Part shown: piece after piece, positions 7,659 through 17,185 of the stretch
Position numbering within the stretch: the first letter of the stretch is position 1
How the letters are laid out: every line of letters starts with the position of its first letter
Assembly: GCA_028823415.1 (NCBI GenBank)
Contig: JAPKBL010000004.1
Location: forward strand, 19,600 to 83,599
Length of the DNA stretch: 64,000 nt
Source: Mariniblastus sp.
GTDB lineage: Bacteria > Planctomycetota > Planctomycetia > Pirellulales > Pirellulaceae
Reading direction: 5' to 3'
Translations under genes and position numbers: made by a program
Notes under the pieces: model-generated
Database searches by the model: none
What the model was told of the DNA's origin: nothing
Seen by the model: only the letters and a program-made list of their open reading frames with translations

Positions 7659-9206
7659 ATGCACCTAGCTGCTCGAGACTGCCAACGGTTGATTGCCGGA
7701 ACCTATTTGCGACCCGGTTGGCTGTTGGTCTGTTTTCTGTTGTTCGTGTCGTGGATTCCCGCTGCATCCGGGCAGCTGAATTTAAAACTCCGAGAAGGGC
7801 AGTTGGGTACTGGGACAACGTGGGAAACACGTTGGCACGTTATTGAAACGGGAGTTCCCGGTCCGACGGTTCTGGTCGTTGGCGGGATTCACGGAAATGA
7901 ACCGGCAGGTTTTCGGGCGGCCGATCAAATTCGTCACTGGCCGGTTGAGCGTGGCAAATTAATCGTGATTCCTAAAGTGAATCGTTTGGGAGTGGAAGCG
8001 AATACAAGATGGGCGCCTGACCATCGCAATGACCGCGAAGCTCGTGATCTTAACCGAAATTTTGGTTCTCTGGAGCAGCCGGAACCGCGAACCGATCATT
8101 GTCGCGCGCTGTGGAAATTTGTTGAAGAGGAGCGACCGGAATGGATTTTTGATTTGCACGAGGGTTTTGATTTTCATCGAGTTAATCCCAAGTCGGTGGG
8201 TTCGAGCGTTATTGCATTTCCGGATCAATCGGATTTTGCGGCCAAACTACAGAGGGCGGTGAATCAAAACATTCCCGAAGCGCTGCACTTCGATTTATTA
8301 GATCGCTCCGGCCCGGTTGTTGGCAGCCTTGCCCGGGCGGGTCGAGAAAAAATCGGAGCCAATAGTTTTATTCTCGAAACGACGTTTAAAAATCAATCGG
8401 TCTCCAAACGCGCTCGCCAACATCGAATTATGGTTTCGACTGCGTTGGTAGAACTGGGGATGCTCCGGGGAATCCAGGCGGATTGTTTGATGCCTTCGAC
8501 TGGTCTCAGTCGCATTCGAGTGGGGGTGTTTGATGATGCCGGCGCAAGTGAGTCGAAGGTGATGCGGGTTTTAGATTCATCTCAAGGATTGCTCGCGACG
8601 GTACTCGGCCCGGAGGATGTCAAAGCGGAGGTATTGTCGCAATTGGATGTGCTTATTTTTCCCGGGGGATCAGGCAGCGCTCAGGGAAAGGCAATCGGAG
8701 CGAAAGGGCGAGAGGTCATTCGCAACTATGTTGAGTCAGGCGGCGGCGTCATCGGGATCTGCGCCGGGGCCTATCTTTGTTCATCTCATTATCAATGGTC
8801 ACTAAATCTGATGAATGCGAAGGTGTTTAATGAGATGGTTGAGGTCCCCGAGGTTGGCCCCAAGTCGATGTGGTATCGGGGAAAAGCGACGGATGTCGAG
8901 GTTGAGGTAAACGCACAGGGTAATCCGATTTTGGGGATCTCGGGAATCCATTCAATCCGTTACCAGAACGGACCGATCCTTTCCCCGGGCAACCGTCCGG
9001 ATCTACCTGAGTATTCCACGCTCGCGTATTTTCGAACTGAAAATGGTATTTACGAAGCCCAAAAAAACACGATGGTGAACGCGCCGGCGGTTGTGGTGTC
9101 TCAGTTTGGAAAAGGACGTGTGCTCGCGATCAGTCCGCACTTTGAGTCAACCAAGGGTCAGGGGAAAGTGATTCTAGACGCGATCAAGTATGTCAGTCGC
9201 CGTTGA
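7659..9206 (+). CDS. M14/AstE-like zinc carboxypeptidase fused to a BPL_N (glutaminase-like) domain, exported
   Basis: The N-terminal half, after a signal peptide ending near SGQ, resembles the succinylglutamate desuccinylase/aspartoacylase branch of M14 zinc hydrolases. GGIHGNEPAG supplies His78 and Glu81 as zinc ligands. DLHEG (His167) gives the third ligand, and FILETT (near 245) the likely catalytic Glu. From about residue 285 a second domain begins with RIRVGVFDDAG and contains FPGGSGSAQGKAIG and GGVIGICAGAYL. These are features of the biotin-protein-ligase N-terminal (BPL_N), class-I glutaminase-like fold with a Cys in the elbow. Both active sites look intact. A joined amide-hydrolase pair suggests action on peptide or amide-linked envelope material, but that is inference. 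It starts 58 bp after the sulfatase and ends 2 bp from the convergent phosphatase gene. Confidence 0.8.
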   Translation: MHLAARDCQRLIAGTYLRPGWLLVCFLLFVSWIPAASGQLNLKLREGQLGTGTTWETRWHVIETGVPGPTVLVVGGIHGNEPAGFRAADQIRHWPVERGKLIVIPKVNRLGVEANTRWAPDHRNDREARDLNRNFGSLEQPEPRTDHCRALWKFVEEERPEWIFDLHEGFDFHRVNPKSVGSSVIAFPDQSDFAAKLQRAVNQNIPEALHFDLLDRSGPVVGSLARAGREKIGANSFILETTFKNQSVSKRARQHRIMVSTALVELGMLRGIQADCLMPSTGLSRIRVGVFDDAGASESKVMRVLDSSQGLLATVLGPEDVKAEVLSQLDVLIFPGGSGSAQGKAIGAKGREVIRNYVESGGGVIGICAGAYLCSSHYQWSLNLMNAKVFNEMVEVPEVGPKSMWYRGKATDVEVEVNAQGNPILGISGIHSIRYQNGPILSPGNRPDLPEYSTLAYFRTENGIYEAQKNTMVNAPAVVVSQFGKGRVLAISPHFESTKGQGKVILDAIKYVSRR

Positions 9207-9208
9207 AA

Positions 9209-10852
9209 TTACTTCAGCTCGCTTCGTTTGACCGTGATCGAGTGTGGTTTTTCCCCATCAATGTTGACTATTTCGTAGGTTACTTGCGGATCATTAAGCG
9301 TCGTGTCGAAAGTGACCAACCCGAAGGATTGCGGCTTATTGTAGCTAAAAATAGCTCCGGCTTTCTCCATGGTTGGATGAACGTGTTGATTGGTTAGGCG
9401 AGAGGAATTGAATTCATAAAGATCATATCCATTAGGGCGTTCAATCTTCCAAGCATCAGATCGATGTCGGTCAGCAGATACCAATACAACTCCTTCGATT
9501 TTGTTTGATTCGATAAAACTCAATAACTCTTCGTGTTCCTTTTTGTACCCGTTCCACGTGTCTTTACTATCTCCTTTGGTGCGGAAATCAAACGGGACCG
9601 AAGAACAAATGACCTTGAAGGTCCCGGTAGATTTTTGGAGTTGTTTCTTTAGCCATTTCTTTTGTACCTCACCGAGCATGGAGCGAGGTTTAGTTTTTGG
9701 CGAGGTTCGATAATAGCGGCAGTCGAGCATAATAAAATCGACGTCGGCGATAGAAAACGAGTACCAACAACCCGGCTGTTGATCCCCGCCGCCGTATCCG
9801 GGATTGGCCCAGTTCTGACGAAAAATTGGAAAGACCCAGTCTTTTTTCCAAAAAGGTGCGTCGATGTCAGCGCCTCCCCAACTGTCATTGGTGCTGAAAT
9901 CGTGATCATCCCAAATCGTGAAAACGGGTGATCTGGCGGTTAGTTTTCTCCATTCGGGACGAGATTGGCGTCGCTGGTAAGTGTACTGTTGCATGATGAC
10001 AGATTCAGGGTCATCGATATAAACATTGTCGCCAAGCAAGAGGATTGCTTGAGGATCAAATGCGCCGATCGTATTCCACATTCGTTCGTTTTCAGGTACG
10101 TAACCCGCCCCGCCGCCGAAGGCGATGACGAATTTCGACGGCTGTGCTTTGGGTGGTAACGTCCGAAACGAGTATTTTTTCTCGCCAGGTTGGCCGTCGA
10201 TCAGGACGGAATATTGATACTCATGATTCGGTTTCAATTGGGAGACGTCAACAACAGCGGTAAAGTCTTCGCTCGTGAGCGATTTAACATCGTCACTGTA
10301 GCCGACTTTTTTTCCAGAATCAGGGTTGGTAATTAGCACGTTAACATTCGATGGTTTGCCAGTCCGAACCCAAAACGAAGCGGTGGAGTCGGTTACATTC
10401 CCAACGAGTGGTCCATGAATTGGTTCGTGGGCATATTGAGCCGCCAGCGTTTTCATGAGCGCCGAGTCGGCCAGCGGTTTTAGCATTTCCCGCGGCCCGG
10501 CGATGAGTCGTCCTTCGGGAAGGCCAGCCGCGATCGCGCGCTTCATGTAGTCCTCGGATTTAGCTAATTGACTTCGTTGACCGTGAAGGATCCCGAGCAT
10601 GTAAAGTGTTTCCGCGTCGCCAGGGTGTTCGGTCAGGTACTGCTCTAAAAAGGTTTGTGTCTTATCGAGTTGGCCTCGAAGAATAAGCCGCAAGGACGAC
10701 TGATGGACGCGCTTGTATTGATTTTCTTTGCGAAACGAAAGATCCGGTTTCGGCTTGCTCGCCCCCGCTAAATCGTAGTCGGGAAGAATTTGGCCAAATG
10801 CAGGCGTGGCGATTCCCCAGCAAATAAACAATAACAACAACTTGAATTTCAT
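9209..10852 (-). CDS. Exported PhoD-like metallophosphatase with N-terminal TPR segment
   Basis: This is a secreted phosphatase or phosphodiesterase of the alkaline phosphatase D type. The signal peptide is MKFKLLLLFICWGIATPAFGQ. A TPR-like helical stretch follows (EQYLTEHPGDAETLYMLGIL, about 65-110). A fibronectin-like PhoD N domain is next (TDSTASFWVRTGKPSNVNVL) and then the metal centre. The metal centre shows LLGDNVYIDD, WDDHDFSTNDSWGG, IMLDCRYYR and VLVSADRHR. GDN/D, WDDHD and DRHR match the metal-ligand pattern of PhoD-like enzymes. The TPR extension is unusual for the family and may mediate protein contacts. It is convergent with the gene at 7659 and probably transcribed alone. Confidence 0.88.
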   Translation of the reverse strand: MKFKLLLLFICWGIATPAFGQILPDYDLAGASKPKPDLSFRKENQYKRVHQSSLRLILRGQLDKTQTFLEQYLTEHPGDAETLYMLGILHGQRSQLAKSEDYMKRAIAAGLPEGRLIAGPREMLKPLADSALMKTLAAQYAHEPIHGPLVGNVTDSTASFWVRTGKPSNVNVLITNPDSGKKVGYSDDVKSLTSEDFTAVVDVSQLKPNHEYQYSVLIDGQPGEKKYSFRTLPPKAQPSKFVIAFGGGAGYVPENERMWNTIGAFDPQAILLLGDNVYIDDPESVIMQQYTYQRRQSRPEWRKLTARSPVFTIWDDHDFSTNDSWGGADIDAPFWKKDWVFPIFRQNWANPGYGGGDQQPGCWYSFSIADVDFIMLDCRYYRTSPKTKPRSMLGEVQKKWLKKQLQKSTGTFKVICSSVPFDFRTKGDSKDTWNGYKKEHEELLSFIESNKIEGVVLVSADRHRSDAWKIERPNGYDLYEFNSSRLTNQHVHPTMEKAGAIFSYNKPQSFGLVTFDTTLNDPQVTYEIVNIDGEKPHSITVKRSELK

Positions 10853-11142
10853 GATCGACTCAGCGAAAGTGGATTTTAAGGAATTGCTCTATTTTCCATT
10901 TCCAAATGGCAAATGCAATGGAATAAAAAAAAACAGCCTGTGTTGAGAGCCAGAATACCAAAATTTAGATCGGGTGTTAGCGAGCAATCCCGAAGTTCTT
11001 TGTTACTAGCTACGCGGAGATCAGGTTTAAAAAATATTGTGATTATGAAAAATCGCTTCCCATTACTTGAGCGGAGATTCAATGGGCGACTAAAATTGAA
11101 CAACGAGATGATTGATAAAACCTGCCAAAATTAATAAATAGA

Positions 11143-12279
11143 ATGAAGATAAATTTCAAATATTGCCATCGCTGTCTTGTCTGCTGGCGAGTTTATTTGT
11201 TGGTTGGGCTATTTTTAATTTCGATTAATTTTCGCGTCGGCGCTCAGGAGCTGGGCGCGAAGGGGCGGTCTGGTGCTCAAGATCTGTTTTTTCCAAATAG
11301 CGATCAGGACTGGGAGCGATTGACACCGGCAGCGGCGAAATGGGATGAAGTGGCGTTAAAAAGTACGTTGAAGTATGTGGGTGAGCAAAAATCATCGGCA
11401 CTGGTTATCTTGTGGCGCGGGCGGATCGTGGCTGAGCAATATTGGGACCTGGTCGGTTCGCGAAAGTATCAGACAATGGTGTACGGGGAGGATGAACGGG
11501 GACATGCCCTGGAAGATGTGGCCTCGGTGCAGAAGAGTTTAGCGGCGGTGTTGTTGGGAATAGCGTTAGATAAAGAACTAGTCGAGCTTACCGATTCAGT
11601 AACGAAACATCTTGGAAGCGGCTGGTCCAATGCGCCCGTGTTGGCGGAGGCCGAAATAACGTTGGAACATCTGATTTCAATGTCATCAGGTTTGAGCGAT
11701 CAATTGGAATTTCGATCGAAGCCGGAAAGGAAGTGGAAATACAACACCAATGCTTATTCGCGAATTGTAAATGTGCTTGAGTCTGCCGCCGGCCTCAATC
11801 GCAATGAACTAACGGAACAGTGGCTGTCGCCGCTGCAGATGAAAAATTCGGTTTGGAAAGTACGCCGGTTCGCAAAGTCTGACCCCAAGACTAACCGCCA
11901 CGGCTGGGTCACGTCGGCTCGGGATTTAGCGAGGCTGGGATTACTTGTTTCTGCCAACGGCGACTGGAAGGATCGCGCTGTGATCCAGGACAAAGATTAT
12001 GTTCGACATATGCTTCAATCATCGCAACGGCTCAATCCAAGCTACGGATACTTATGGTGGCTTAACGGACAGTCACATGCACTTCGGGCCGGTCGTCGCC
12101 GGGCAGGCCCTCTAAACCCGAACGCCCCCGAAGATATGGTTGCTGGCCTCGGTGCTCTAGGTCGAAAATTATATGTTGTGCCCAGTTTTCAGCTAGTGAT
12201 TGTTCGACTTGGCGAAGAGCCGGAGGCTGGATTTGATCGAAAGTTTTGGGGCCATTTTAATGTTGTATTAGGCCGTTAA
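11143..12279 (+). CDS. Serine hydrolase, beta-lactamase class C / penicillin-binding-protein-like
   Basis: The N-terminus has a hydrophobic segment (YLLVGLFLISINFRVGAQ) expected to act as a signal peptide. The core has the SxxK tetrad EDVASVQKSLAAVLLG (Ser128, Lys131). HLISMSSGLSD follows, a hallmark of this family, and then KYNTNAYSRIVNVL in place of the usual YxN motif. The C-terminal block SYGYLWWLNG with GLGALGRKLYVVPS is typical of esterase-like class C members. Function could be an esterase, amidase or peptidase; classical beta-lactam resistance is unlikely from this alone. It is plus-strand and lies 126 bp before the isomerase-like gene. The preceding 290 bp, divergent from the PhoD-like gene, is AT-rich and holds no supported gene. 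Confidence 0.87.
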   Translation: MKINFKYCHRCLVCWRVYLLVGLFLISINFRVGAQELGAKGRSGAQDLFFPNSDQDWERLTPAAAKWDEVALKSTLKYVGEQKSSALVILWRGRIVAEQYWDLVGSRKYQTMVYGEDERGHALEDVASVQKSLAAVLLGIALDKELVELTDSVTKHLGSGWSNAPVLAEAEITLEHLISMSSGLSDQLEFRSKPERKWKYNTNAYSRIVNVLESAAGLNRNELTEQWLSPLQMKNSVWKVRRFAKSDPKTNRHGWVTSARDLARLGLLVSANGDWKDRAVIQDKDYVRHMLQSSQRLNPSYGYLWWLNGQSHALRAGRRRAGPLNPNAPEDMVAGLGALGRKLYVVPSFQLVIVRLGEEPEAGFDRKFWGHFNVVLGR

Positions 12280-12405
12280 AACACGGATTCGCTTGGTAAC
12301 GGCAAGTGGTCGGAGGTAGCGAGATTGTGGAATTCGATTTGCAATGGTCGGGAACGGATGCCACATTGAATCAGCAAAATAAAGTTTATCTTAAAAGGGG
12401 AAGAA

Positions 12406-13323
12406 ATGGATCGTCGAAGTGTTTTAAAGTTGGGTGTGGTTTCGAGCGTTACATGGCTCGCTTCGTCGCGGCTGCCAGCGCAGTGTAAGATTTTAAATTT
12501 CCCGAGCATGGCTGTGGCGGAGTGGCTGACGCTGGCAGTGCAACAGTATTCATTTAGCCGCCAACTCCGATCGGGCGAGATGAATATTCTTGATTTTCCC
12601 AAGACGGTCGTCGAAGGTACCGGAATCAAGGCGCTGGAATATTTTAATGGCCACATCGAAGACAAGGTAAAAAACGCTTCGTTTTTTAAACAGCTTAGGA
12701 AACGCTGTGACGATTTGGGTGCGGTCAATACAATGATGTTGTGTCGAAGCAAAAACGCGGTTGATTCACCGGATGGGAAAATCCGAAAATTAGCGGTCGA
12801 GGGTTATCGACCTTGGTTGGAGGCGACCCGGGTACTCGGTGGACAATATATTCGGGTTGATACTCGGCATCAGGGCAATGCGGAAAAGCAAAAAGGATTT
12901 GCGGTCGCTGGCCTGCGATCACTTTGTAAGGTCGCGGATGAATATGAAATGGGCATCCTCGTTGAAAACCATGGGAACCATTCTGGGAACGGTGCTTGGC
13001 TTGCGGATGTGATGAAAAAAGTTGATCTGGCAAATTGTGGAACCCTACCTGATTTTCAAAATTTCAAGGAATACGATCCCTACCAGGGAGTCACGGAGAT
13101 GATGCCCTGGGCGAAAATTCTTTGCGCTAAATCAAAATCATTTGATAACAACGGTGATGAAGAAAATGTTGACTATCGAAAGATGTTGAAAATTGCTAAG
13201 GCTGCTGGATTTCGAGGGTACATAGGAATCGAATTTGAAGGCCATGGCGTCGATCCAGTTGAGGGAATTAATGCGACCAAGAAATTGATTCAAAAGGTAA
13301 TGCGTGAATTGAAGCAGGCTTAA
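12406..13323 (+). CDS. Exported xylose-isomerase-like TIM-barrel protein (sugar phosphate isomerase/epimerase family)
   Basis: AAGGGGAAG just upstream supports the ATG at 12406. The N-terminus MDRRSVLKLGVVSSVTWLASSRLPAQ resembles a Tat or Sec signal. The rest follows the AP_endonuc_2/xylose-isomerase-like fold, with blocks such as GQYIRVDTR, MGILVENHGNHSG, GTLPDFQNF and GYIGIEFEGHG. The Glu, His and Asp residues in these blocks are the usual metal ligands of the barrel. Related planctomycete proteins are exported and often sit near sugar transporters, as here, where a symporter gene follows 149 bp later. The likely role is isomerisation or epimerisation of a sugar or inositol derivative, but the substrate is not readable. 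Confidence 0.85.
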   Translation: MDRRSVLKLGVVSSVTWLASSRLPAQCKILNFPSMAVAEWLTLAVQQYSFSRQLRSGEMNILDFPKTVVEGTGIKALEYFNGHIEDKVKNASFFKQLRKRCDDLGAVNTMMLCRSKNAVDSPDGKIRKLAVEGYRPWLEATRVLGGQYIRVDTRHQGNAEKQKGFAVAGLRSLCKVADEYEMGILVENHGNHSGNGAWLADVMKKVDLANCGTLPDFQNFKEYDPYQGVTEMMPWAKILCAKSKSFDNNGDEENVDYRKMLKIAKAAGFRGYIGIEFEGHGVDPVEGINATKKLIQKVMRELKQA

Positions 13324-13472
13324 GCTTACGGTTGGTCGAGTAATCGAGCAGAGAAGGGGGCTGACGTGTCAATTTGAGAAGGTTGGTTCAAAGGGTGAAC
13401 CGTGTGGATGATATGTGTTAGGATTGCCGTCGCTGATTTTTGAATTCCCTTCTCGTAGCGCCGGGTTAAGTT

Positions 13473-15137
13473 ATGACCATTATTATTACCTTCCTCTTTT
13501 TTACGACCCTTGTCATTGTTTTGACTTGGTGGGTAACCCGCGGCACGAATCTGGATACCGACGAAGGTTATTTTCTGGCAGGTCGAAGCCTGACCGGAAT
13601 TTTCATTGCCGGCTCGCTATTGTTGACGAATTTATCGACTGAGCAGTTGATCGGGCTTAATGCCGGTTCATTCAACGAAGGGCTTTCGGTCATGTGCTGG
13701 GAAGTCGTGGCCGGCATGTCGCTGGTGGTGCTCGCGCTGGTTTTTCTTCCGAGGTATCTCAAGTCTGGGATCGCAACGATTCCTCAGTTTCTTGAAGAGC
13801 GATACGACTCATCTGTCCGGGCGATCACCGCGGGTATTTTTATCGTTGCCTACATGTTGATTTTATTACCATTTGTTTTGTATCTCGGAGCGAGAGGGCT
13901 CAACGGCATGTTGGGCTTAGAGGCGGTTTTTGGTTTTACCGAGTTGCAAACGATCTGGGCCGTAATCACATTTATCGCGGTACTTGGAGGAGGCTATGCG
14001 ATTTGGGGTGGAATGCGGGCGATTGCAGTCTCGGATACTTTCAACGGGGCAGGATTGTTGGTTGGCGGTTTGATGATCACGTTCTTCTCACTGCGTGTTG
14101 TCGCCGGTGATGAAGGCGGATTTATGGGAGCGTTTGAAAAAATTAAGTTGGCCGATACAGATGCATTTCAATCGCTTGGAAAAGCAGACGAAGGGACGCA
14201 TTGGCCAACTCTGTTTACCGGCGTGCTGTTGTTGAATTTTTTCTATTGGTGCACCAATCAGCAGATTATTCAAAGAACGTTTGGCGCGAAAAATTTAGCC
14301 GAAGGCCAAAAGGGTGTTCTATTAGCTGCGTTTTTTAAGATCTTAGCACCGTTGGTGCTTATTTTGCCAGGAATCATGGCTGCCTATTTGGTGATTGGCG
14401 CTCAGGATGCTGAGATGATGGCAGCCGTTGGAACCAATGAAAAGGGAAACTGGATAGCTGATCGAGCCTACGGGGCATTGGTTACCCGAGTGCTTCCCGA
14501 ATGGTTGTTGGGATTCTTTGCGGCTGTTGTGGTCGGGTCAATCCTGTCTACGTTTAACTCGGTGCTAAACTCAGCCGCGACGTTATTTTCACTGGATGTC
14601 TACAAGCAGTATCTGAATCCTCAGGCTTCAACAAAAACAGTTGTTCGTTCGGGCCAGGTATGCAGTTTTGTGGTTGCCGTATTTGCGGTGGTCGCAGCGC
14701 CAAATATTTTCTATGGCCGCGAGAGTGTTTTTGGATTCTTTCAAACTCTCAACGGTGTTTATTTTATCCCGCTCCTCGCCATCATTATGATTGGAATGTT
14801 TAATCGCTACGCCGACGGGAAATCGGCTTTGATCACGTTACTGGTGGGATTGGGGCTCATGGTCATCGGGACTTTCTTTACCGGCGAGGTCAAGGAAACG
14901 GAAACCGCCGGATGGTTGATGGGATATTTCGGTTCTCCATTTCATTACATGGGCGCAGTATTTGTCTTGTTAATTGTTCTGCAACTCGTGCTCAGCGCCG
15001 CAGGGATGAAGCGAGCCGAACCCTACGTTCAAGTGGATGCGGGGCTCGTTGATTTGACACCCTGGAAGCCAGCACCTTATGTGGGAGCGGCGTTGATCAT
15101 GTTGGTGATTGCGATTTACGTCTATTTCGCAATATAA
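13473..15137 (+). CDS. Sodium:solute symporter (SSS family) permease
   Basis: The 554-residue protein is almost entirely hydrophobic, with about 13-14 predicted membrane segments beginning at residue 3 (IIITFLFFTTLVIVLTWWVT). Family blocks seen are YFLAGRSLTGIFIAGSLLLTNLS, GIATIPQFLEERY, GGGYAIWGGMRAIAVSD and NQQIIQRTFGAKNLAEGQKG. The SSS pattern of GGxxAVxWTD is recognisable in the third. It should import a sugar or organic solute with sodium, in keeping with a marine habitat and with the isomerase-like gene just upstream. A lower-hydrophobicity loop around residue 450 is normal for the family. The transported substrate cannot be deduced. Confidence 0.93.
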   Translation: MTIIITFLFFTTLVIVLTWWVTRGTNLDTDEGYFLAGRSLTGIFIAGSLLLTNLSTEQLIGLNAGSFNEGLSVMCWEVVAGMSLVVLALVFLPRYLKSGIATIPQFLEERYDSSVRAITAGIFIVAYMLILLPFVLYLGARGLNGMLGLEAVFGFTELQTIWAVITFIAVLGGGYAIWGGMRAIAVSDTFNGAGLLVGGLMITFFSLRVVAGDEGGFMGAFEKIKLADTDAFQSLGKADEGTHWPTLFTGVLLLNFFYWCTNQQIIQRTFGAKNLAEGQKGVLLAAFFKILAPLVLILPGIMAAYLVIGAQDAEMMAAVGTNEKGNWIADRAYGALVTRVLPEWLLGFFAAVVVGSILSTFNSVLNSAATLFSLDVYKQYLNPQASTKTVVRSGQVCSFVVAVFAVVAAPNIFYGRESVFGFFQTLNGVYFIPLLAIIMIGMFNRYADGKSALITLLVGLGLMVIGTFFTGEVKETETAGWLMGYFGSPFHYMGAVFVLLIVLQLVLSAAGMKRAEPYVQVDAGLVDLTPWKPAPYVGAALIMLVIAIYVYFAI

Positions 15138-15484
15138 CAAAACGGACGCTCAAACAGGCACACGCGTTGGGTTTGGCAAGTGCGGCCTCAAAGTGTTTTC
15201 CACTCCCATCGACCCATTCATCAGCAATGGCGATGGTAGCAAACCCGCTAGCCAATAAAATTAGAATTCCAATTTATTTCATTTCAATTTTTCCAAAAGC
15301 AATTGTGATTGACGGGTGGCAAGTGATGGGTTGTTTTCCTCTTGGTGCATGGAAGCTTGAGGAAATTCTAAAAATTAATTATTGCCGGAAAGCAGTTGGC
15401 TGTTGAGTTTCAAGTATTTTGGCCGTGCAGAAATATTTCACGGCCAGCGAAGCGACGTTGATAAGTGACATCGTCGGAAAGCAA
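15138..15484. other. Convergent intergenic region with inverted repeat
   Basis: This 347-bp gap lies between a plus-strand symporter and a minus-strand esterase. It holds a perfect 7-bp inverted repeat, GGCCGTG at 15421-15427 and CACGGCC at 15439-15445, around an 11-nt loop containing the palindrome AAATATTT. It lacks a following T-run, so it is at best a weak terminator. The 79-codon ORF at 15167 has no ribosome site and no recognisable motif and is not called. Confidence 0.4.
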
Positions 15485-17035
15485 TTAGTCCGCTTGGTAA
15501 AGCCGCGATTGATCATCCAGTGGGACAAGCCAAACGTTTCGAAACTTAACTGCGTTGTTGTGATCCTGAAGAAAGACAGGACCAGTCATTGTCTTTTTTT
15601 GCTGCTTGCCAATTTCTTTCAGATAGTTCGTTACCCCGTGTCGGTAAGGGTGAAATGAAGAGCGAGCTTCTTCAAATTTCGTCTCATCTTGAACTTTTTG
15701 GCCATTTAGAAAAGCAGTGACTGATCCAGGCTTAATGATATTGCCTTTTTTATCTCGTCTCGGTGCTCGATAACGAATGTCATAAACCTGCCATTCGCCA
15801 GGTGGACGCGCGGCATTAACGAGTGCCTTGCTGAATCCATAAAGTGCGCCCATATCATTCATGGTGATTTCATCTTTGCCATGCGTGTTAATAATTTGGA
15901 GTTCGTAATTGCCGTGAATGTAGATGCCGCTATTACCAGAGCCTTTTGGAGGAAGCATAAATTCAACATGGATATCAGCGTCTCGAAAATGGTATTGAGA
16001 AACGAGGTGGTTCATGTTGGATCCGCCGCGTGTTGAGGTCACCACACCATTTTCGTCGGGCCAATCGGATTCGGTTCCCTCACGACCGAGAAATAGGTTC
16101 TCAGTTGGACTCAGTAGTACGATTGAATCTTCTGGAGGAGCGACGGGCAGTTTGGTTTGGTTGGGCGAAAATGAAAAGTCATTTTTTGCCCCCGCTCGGG
16201 CGCGTTCAATTGCAAAATTCACAAGTGGTTGGGAGTGAAAAAAACCTTGCCACAGATTGTGTCCTTGGCCTTCGACGACAACGAGATCGACTAATTTCCC
16301 CTGACCAAGTTCCTTGTAGCGATTTACTAATTCAGCTGAATTTTCTTTGAGAGGGACAACCTTGTCGGCCTTTCCATGAATAATAAAAACAGGAATGCCA
16401 GCCTTGGCGAGCTTGTCAATTTTTGCAATGGGGTTGTGCTGATGCAGAGAATTAGACAATTCGGACTCGGTAAGTCCGTAGGCGGCGGCCGCTTTTTTAA
16501 GACCCGGGTAGGTGGTGAGATCAAACACCGGATAGATGCCGGCGAGACCGGAAACTCGTTCCGGATGACTGATCGCCCAACTGCTCGACCATAGCCCACC
16601 GCGACTTCGTCCAAGAAGGCATGTTCGTTTTGCAAAACCTCTATTTTCGGTGAGCTCTTTGTAGAGTGATGAAAAATGTTTTTGGCTGGCAGGACTTCCA
16701 TAGGCTTCGCCAACATCGATTCCGGCAACGGCGACGCCGGCGTTAAGGAATTGCTCGTGGATCCATTTTTCGTGTTGATCGGGATAACGTGGAAGGGTGG
16801 GCGAATACAAGACCCACGGTTGCGGGGTCTGGCGTTTCGATTCTTCTGGCCACATGATAAACGCTGGGCGCTGGTCGATCAGGAACGACTCGCCGGGGAG
16901 TATTAACTGTTTGATGGGTTTTGAAGTCGCGGCTTGTTCTTCAGAGTCTTGCGCTGAAATCACGCATTCATGAGTGATAAGAAAAAAAAGACAGCCGCCA
17001 AGAAATAACTTTTGAAAGTCAGAGAGCAGGAGCAT
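15485..17035 (-). CDS. Exported alpha/beta-hydrolase fused to a C-terminal DUF1080 (3-keto-disaccharide hydrolase) domain
   Basis: The track start at 17122 gives 29 non-signal residues; the ATG at 17035 gives MLLLSDFQKLFLGGCLFFLITHECVISAQ, a proper signal peptide, so it is preferred (516 aa). The N-terminal half is an esterase/peptidase-like hydrolase. It has the elbow GRSRGG (Ser about 144), the acid in IIHGKADKVVP and the base in VEGQGHNLW. From about residue 300 a jelly-roll DUF1080 domain follows (DADIHVEFMLPP, GNSGIYIHGNYELQI, GEWQVYDIRYRAPR, FLNGQKVQDE). DUF1080 proteins are associated with glycoside binding or 3-keto-glycoside cleavage in planctomycetes. A joined esterase plus DUF1080 suggests deacylation and binding or cleavage of one glycan, which is inference. 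Confidence 0.85.
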   Translation of the reverse strand: MLLLSDFQKLFLGGCLFFLITHECVISAQDSEEQAATSKPIKQLILPGESFLIDQRPAFIMWPEESKRQTPQPWVLYSPTLPRYPDQHEKWIHEQFLNAGVAVAGIDVGEAYGSPASQKHFSSLYKELTENRGFAKRTCLLGRSRGGLWSSSWAISHPERVSGLAGIYPVFDLTTYPGLKKAAAAYGLTESELSNSLHQHNPIAKIDKLAKAGIPVFIIHGKADKVVPLKENSAELVNRYKELGQGKLVDLVVVEGQGHNLWQGFFHSQPLVNFAIERARAGAKNDFSFSPNQTKLPVAPPEDSIVLLSPTENLFLGREGTESDWPDENGVVTSTRGGSNMNHLVSQYHFRDADIHVEFMLPPKGSGNSGIYIHGNYELQIINTHGKDEITMNDMGALYGFSKALVNAARPPGEWQVYDIRYRAPRRDKKGNIIKPGSVTAFLNGQKVQDETKFEEARSSFHPYRHGVTNYLKEIGKQQKKTMTGPVFLQDHNNAVKFRNVWLVPLDDQSRLYQAD

Positions 17036-17185
17036 GGTGTTCAATTCCGAAAAATTCGATACCTCATTGCGCGTTAGATTGCGGCAACGTAAGTCGTCAA
17101 TTTTAGTTTTAATTAATCTCAATTAAAATAGCGGAACGAAGAATCAGTTCGCGTTCTCTAATTTTATCGAACCATAGCCGATCGA

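Noticed and set aside
10876-11134. ORFs of 73-75 codons on both strands in the gap before the serine hydrolase
   Set aside because: Mutually overlapping, AT-rich, with no ribosome site and no motif. Probably noncoding promoter region.
15167-15406. 79-codon ORF in the gap after the symporter
   Set aside because: No ribosome site, signal or recognisable motif; composition looks like random open frame.
15421-15445. Inverted repeat GGCCGTG/CACGGCC as a strong terminator
   Set aside because: No T-run on either side in the required orientation. Noted only as an inverted repeat.
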